DNA of 64,000 nt from Gemmatimonadaceae bacterium (GTDB lineage Bacteria; Gemmatimonadota; Gemmatimonadetes; Gemmatimonadales; Gemmatimonadaceae), in the NCBI GenBank assembly GCA_013813715.1, contig JACCRF010000041.1:1-64000 (forward strand), written 5' to 3'. Positions 60,941 through 64,000 of the stretch are shown here, piece by piece. Position 1 is the stretch's first letter. The number at the start of each line of letters is the position of its first letter. The notes beneath the pieces are model-generated. The model was not told where the DNA came from. It made no database searches and saw only the letters and a program-made list of their open reading frames with translations. Position numbers and translations under genes: made by a program.

Positions 60941-63236
60941 AGGGACAGACCGCGCAGAGCGCTCGGGCGATACAAAGGGCGCAGAAGAAAACCTGAACAG
61001 CGCGCCCGCCGACACGGATGAAATCTTTGCGTCGTCAGGCTATTCGCCGGGCGTATCCACGGTGTGGGGAGCGCTCGGGCGTTTCGCGCAGCTCACCGAG
61101 CCGCTGTGGGTCGCCGGCCTCGCGTTGGCGTTCATCGTGCGGGGAAGCCAGTGGATACCGACGATCATTCAGCTAGCCGGGCGTGGCGGGCGGGTCGAGA
61201 CCGCGGAGTGGGGCGTCTACCTCCTGCTCGGGACTGTTTTTCCTATGATCGTTGCGACGCTCGGGCTGCTCGCGCCCCAGCGCGTTGATTCGCGATGGAT
61301 GATCGTCGTCGTGTCGGGACTCTCGGCCTTCGCGATCACCTACGGATTGATGTTCCTGTGGCGCGCGGGCGCGGGCTCCGCGCTGGCTGGAGCGGTGATG
61401 GCGACTGTGCTTCTCGCCGGCGCGTTGTTCGTGCGAAAGTCGAAATCGCAGGACGCTTGCCCGCTCGGTCAGGGCGAGATGGCGCTGCTCTGGTTCGTTC
61501 TCTGGCTCGTATCGGTCGCGGCGTTCAAGCTGGCTTCGTGGGCGGCGGGTGCCGGGTGGATAACGCAATCGCCCGCTACTCCCGTCATTCTCACACTGCT
61601 GGCAGCGGCCGCGCTGCACGTGACTGTCATGCGTAGGGGTGCGACCGAGCCCCGATGGAAACTGCTGCCATCGGACGCTCCCGCTCTTCTCCTGTTCACC
61701 TTCCTCAGCTTTCGCACGTATCCGATCGCCGAGTTCTATCACTGGAGCTTCTGGGTAGGGCCGATCGAGGCGGTGAGGCAGGGCGGCTGGCTGCTATGGG
61801 ACGTTCCGTCGCAGTACGGATTCATGAGCATCCTGCTGCCGTCGGTCGTACCGGCGCCAAACGCCTGGGCAGCTCTGTATGCAGTGCAGGCGATTCTCTA
61901 CGCTGTCGTGGCGGCGGGCATGTTCATCGTGCTGCGATCGTTGCGCGCCGGCTATGTCGCGTACCTGCTTGCGCTCGCAGTCACCGCCACGACGCTTTTC
62001 TTCCGCCCACGAGCGGCGTCACTTCTTCTCGCCGCACAGATGACACCGGCGGGCGGCCCGATGCGCTTCTTCTGGTGCTACGTCGTCCTCGCAGTGATCG
62101 CCTGGAAGTTCGTTCGCGGCGACAGGGTCGGAACCTGGATGTTCGCGATCTGTGGAACAGCGGTCTGGCTCGTGGGGGTGGCATGGTCGGCGGAGAGCGC
62201 GATCTACTGTAGCGCAGCGTGGTTCGGCGCCTACGCCGTGTTTCTCATTCAGAACTTCGCACGGCGTGACGACGGAGCGCGGCTGCCCCCGCGGCAGTTG
62301 GCGGTTGCCGTGGCGCTCCCCGTTGTTGCGGTAGTGCTCTGGATAACGGCGACGTCTCTGATCTACAGGGTAATGGACGGGCATCCGCCGGACTGGATGA
62401 GCTACTACGAGTACGCGCTTCTATTCAGCGGCGGCTACAGTGCACTGGTAATCGATCCCCACGGACCCGTCTGGTATCTCGTCGCGCTTTTCGCTCTCGT
62501 CTCCACCGCCGGCATCTACTTTCTGCGTTCGACGCCGCTGCATCCGCGCGTGCTCGTCGCGGCAGGAGCGTGGGGAACGGTGTGGTCAGTCAGCAGCTAT
62601 TTCGTCTCGCGAAGCCACCCGGTGAACCTTTTGAGTCTGGTACCACTCCTCGTGTTCTCCGCCGCACTCGTAGTGCACGCGGCCCGCGGGCTGAGCGACA
62701 GCAGGTGGAAGACTCTCGCGCATCTCGTGTTCGTTCCGCTGCTCATCGTGCCTCCGGCGCTCACGCTGGCGCACCGGGATATTATTCGCGAGCTGAGACG
62801 GCCACAGCTCGCTCCGCGCGCGATAGCCTCGCAGATTCCGCCGATGGACTCCTCACTTGCGTCGCTTGCGGTGGCGGCGGGAATGACGCCGGCCGATCCC
62901 GTTTTTCTTGTGAGCGACGGCAAGTGGATTATGCCGCCGTGGCCGGCGGTGGCTGGCGGCGAAGGCGTGCGCACCAGCGAGACGAGCTGGATGCCAAAGC
63001 CGTACGAAATGATCAGCACCCTGCCGCCGGGTCGGCGGAACGCGTATATGAGTCGTTTCACGGACAGAATGCGCACCGGCGGATGGCTCGTGCAGAAGAA
63101 GAGCGAGCTCAGCCCTGCGTTCGAGGAGCTGCTCCTGCAGCTTGGGCTGACGCACTCGAGAACCAAAGCATACGAGAATGAGAAATGGATCATCCAGCAT
63201 CACGTGCCGCGGCGTAAAGTTTCCAATCAACCCTGA
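60933..63236 (+). CDS. Large polytopic membrane protein, GT-C-like, function unknown
   Basis: Protein of 767 aa with about 13-15 hydrophobic segments and a C-terminal soluble part of about 130 residues. The motif [19 protein letters not shown], about residue 260, is placed in a loop after several spans, and [20 protein letters not shown] follows. G-x-L-x-W-D-x-P-x-Q-Y-G occurs in large membrane proteins of surface-glycan loci that are suspected GT-C transferases using polyprenyl-phosphate sugars. The first 35 residues are hydrophilic and encoded by repeat-like DNA. ATG at 60933 overlaps the previous stop. The GT2 after it could supply the donor lipid. Confidence 0.6.
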   Translation: MGEGTDRAERSGDTKGAEENLNSAPADTDEIFASSGYSPGVSTVWGALGRFAQLTEPLWVAGLALAFIVRGSQWIPTIIQLAGRGGRVETAEWGVYLLLGTVFPMIVATLGLLAPQRVDSRWMIVVVSGLSAFAITYGLMFLWRAGAGSALAGAVMATVLLAGALFVRKSKSQDACPLGQGEMALLWFVLWLVSVAAFKLASWAAGAGWITQSPATPVILTLLAAAALHVTVMRRGATEPRWKLLPSDAPALLLFTFLSFRTYPIAEFYHWSFWVGPIEAVRQGGWLLWDVPSQYGFMSILLPSVVPAPNAWAALYAVQAILYAVVAAGMFIVLRSLRAGYVAYLLALAVTATTLFFRPRAASLLLAAQMTPAGGPMRFFWCYVVLAVIAWKFVRGDRVGTWMFAICGTAVWLVGVAWSAESAIYCSAAWFGAYAVFLIQNFARRDDGARLPPRQLAVAVALPVVAVVLWITATSLIYRVMDGHPPDWMSYYEYALLFSGGYSALVIDPHGPVWYLVALFALVSTAGIYFLRSTPLHPRVLVAAGAWGTVWSVSSYFVSRSHPVNLLSLVPLLVFSAALVVHAARGLSDSRWKTLAHLVFVPLLIVPPALTLAHRDIIRELRRPQLAPRAIASQIPPMDSSLASLAVAAGMTPADPVFLVSDGKWIMPPWPAVAGGEGVRTSETSWMPKPYEMISTLPPGRRNAYMSRFTDRMRTGGWLVQKKSELSPAFEELLLQLGLTHSRTKAYENEKWIIQHHVPRRKVSNQP

Positions 63237-63242
63237 CGCGTA

Positions 63243-64000
63243 ATGCCGCTCAGAGAGGAATCCACGCGCGCCGTGGAGCGGGTGGAAAGGCCGACGCTGT
63301 CGGTTGTCGTGCCCATCTACAACGAGGAGGAAGTCATCGAGATTCTGCACTCGAGGCTCCTCCAGGTTCTGTCGCCTTCGGTCGCCGCCTTCGAGATCAT
63401 CTTTGTCAACGACGGCAGCAGTGACCGGTCGGCGGAGCTGCTGGACGCGATCTGCCTGTCCGACGTACGGTTCAGGGCCCTCCATTTCTCGCGCAACTTC
63501 GGGCATCAGGCCGCAGTCACCGCAGGCTTGCACGCCGTACGAGGAGATTGTGCCGTTGTCATCGACGCCGACCTCCAGGATCCGCCCGAGCTCGTGCTTG
63601 TCATGCTCGAGAAATGGCGCGAGGGGTACGAGGTGGTCTACGCTCAGCGCGTCGCGCGGCAGGGCGAAGGCATCTTCAAGCGGGGGGCGGCCTCCCTCTT
63701 CTACACGCTGCTGGGCTCGGTGAGTGAAATAGACATCCCGCGCGACACCGGCGACTTCTGCCTGATGGATCGGCGCGTTGTCGACCTGCTCAACGCACTT
63801 CCCGAGCGCAACCGATTTCTTCGCGGGCTCAGGGCTTGGCTTGGCTTCAAACAGATCGCGGTGCCGTTCGAGCGGCCGCCGCGGTTTGCGGGGCAGACGA
63901 AGTATCCGCTCACGCGGATGATCGCCCTTGCCACTGACGCAGTGTTCGCGCTGTCGAAGGCGCCGCTCCGAATCGCCACCTACCTCGGCCTCGCGACCTC
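63243..64000 (+). CDS. GT2-family glycosyltransferase, ArnC/GtrB-like, cut by the window end
   Basis: Open frame of 252 codons from ATG 63243, running off the window. LSVVVPIYNEEEVIEIL, IIFVNDGSSDRSAELL and HFSRNFGHQAAVTAGL are followed by VVIDADLQDPPEL, the metal-binding block. The later YAQRVARQGEGIFKRGAASL, DTGDFCLMDRRVV and GQTKYPLTRM match undecaprenyl-phosphate sugar transferases such as GtrB and ArnC, which normally end in two membrane spans that here lie beyond the edge. It starts six bases after the GT-C-like gene, which could use its product. Confidence 0.92.
   Translation, partial: MPLREESTRAVERVERPTLSVVVPIYNEEEVIEILHSRLLQVLSPSVAAFEIIFVNDGSSDRSAELLDAICLSDVRFRALHFSRNFGHQAAVTAGLHAVRGDCAVVIDADLQDPPELVLVMLEKWREGYEVVYAQRVARQGEGIFKRGAASLFYTLLGSVSEIDIPRDTGDFCLMDRRVVDLLNALPERNRFLRGLRAWLGFKQIAVPFERPPRFAGQTKYPLTRMIALATDAVFALSKAPLRIATYLGLAT

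Overview
The window is a single long surface-glycan locus from a Gram-negative bacterium with high-G+C DNA. Almost every gene belongs to nucleotide-sugar synthesis, glycosyl transfer, glycan modification or export. No rRNA, tRNA, transposase or CRISPR array was seen. Dense packing, frequent TTG and GTG starts that overlap the previous stop codon (TTGA, GTGA, ATGA, TGATG), and a short heptamer repeat between convergent genes would fit Gemmatimonadota or a similar little-studied phylum. That placement is inference, because no phylogenetic marker gene is present.

Layout. (1) 1-17.6 kb, plus strand: a cut-off possible methyltransferase tail, a WbpG-type sugar amidotransferase, a WbpB/WbpD/WbpE-like set for a 2,3-diamino-hexuronic acid, seven glycosyltransferases (one fused to a methyltransferase), a polysaccharide deacetylase, a Wzy-like polymerase and an AsnB-type amidotransferase. 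(2) 17.6-22.9 kb: an unusual cassette. A MauE-thioredoxin fusion and a GT-C-like membrane protein lie on the minus strand. Divergent from them are an NTP_transf_5 nucleotidyltransferase, an HprK-like kinase and a PqqD domain fused to a Tat-like segment and a ten-cysteine tail, closed by a clear terminator. (3) 23-32.6 kb: PHP phosphatase (CpsB type), two SGNH hydrolases, a DUF5989 protein, an MBOAT acyltransferase, a GT2, a methyltransferase and a CapD/WbpM-type dehydratase. (4) 32.9-38.3 kb: gmd, fcl, a Wzz/KpsE-like co-polymerase and a Wzm/Wzt ABC exporter. (5) 38.3-53.1 kb: a nonulosonic-acid (sialic-acid-like) region with two NeuB-family synthases, two SpsF-like cytidylyltransferase domains (one fused to a class III aminotransferase), an aldo/keto reductase, a second amidotransferase with HisH/HisF partners, a GNAT acetyltransferase, a PseB-like dehydratase and an RmlD-like reductase. 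(6) 47.1-56.5 kb, overlapping region 5: two paralogous capsule-type (KpsC/KpsS-like) proteins and a kinase-like/methyltransferase fusion. (7) 56.5-64 kb: a carrier-protein module (ACP-like protein, SDR, AMP-forming ligase, AAC(3)-family acyltransferase, DUF4910-type aminopeptidase), then a large GT-C-like membrane protein and a GT2 cut by the window end.

How it works together (inference). The locus probably builds a heteropolysaccharide containing L-fucose or a related 6-deoxyhexose, diamino-uronic acid and one or two nonulosonic acids. These are further altered by amidination, N-acylation, O-acylation, O-methylation and deacetylation. Export could run through Wzm/Wzt. The Wzy-like protein hints at a second route, but no Wzx flippase is visible. 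The least explained part is the 18.9-22.8 kb cassette, which looks like a maturation system for a disulfide-rich exported peptide.
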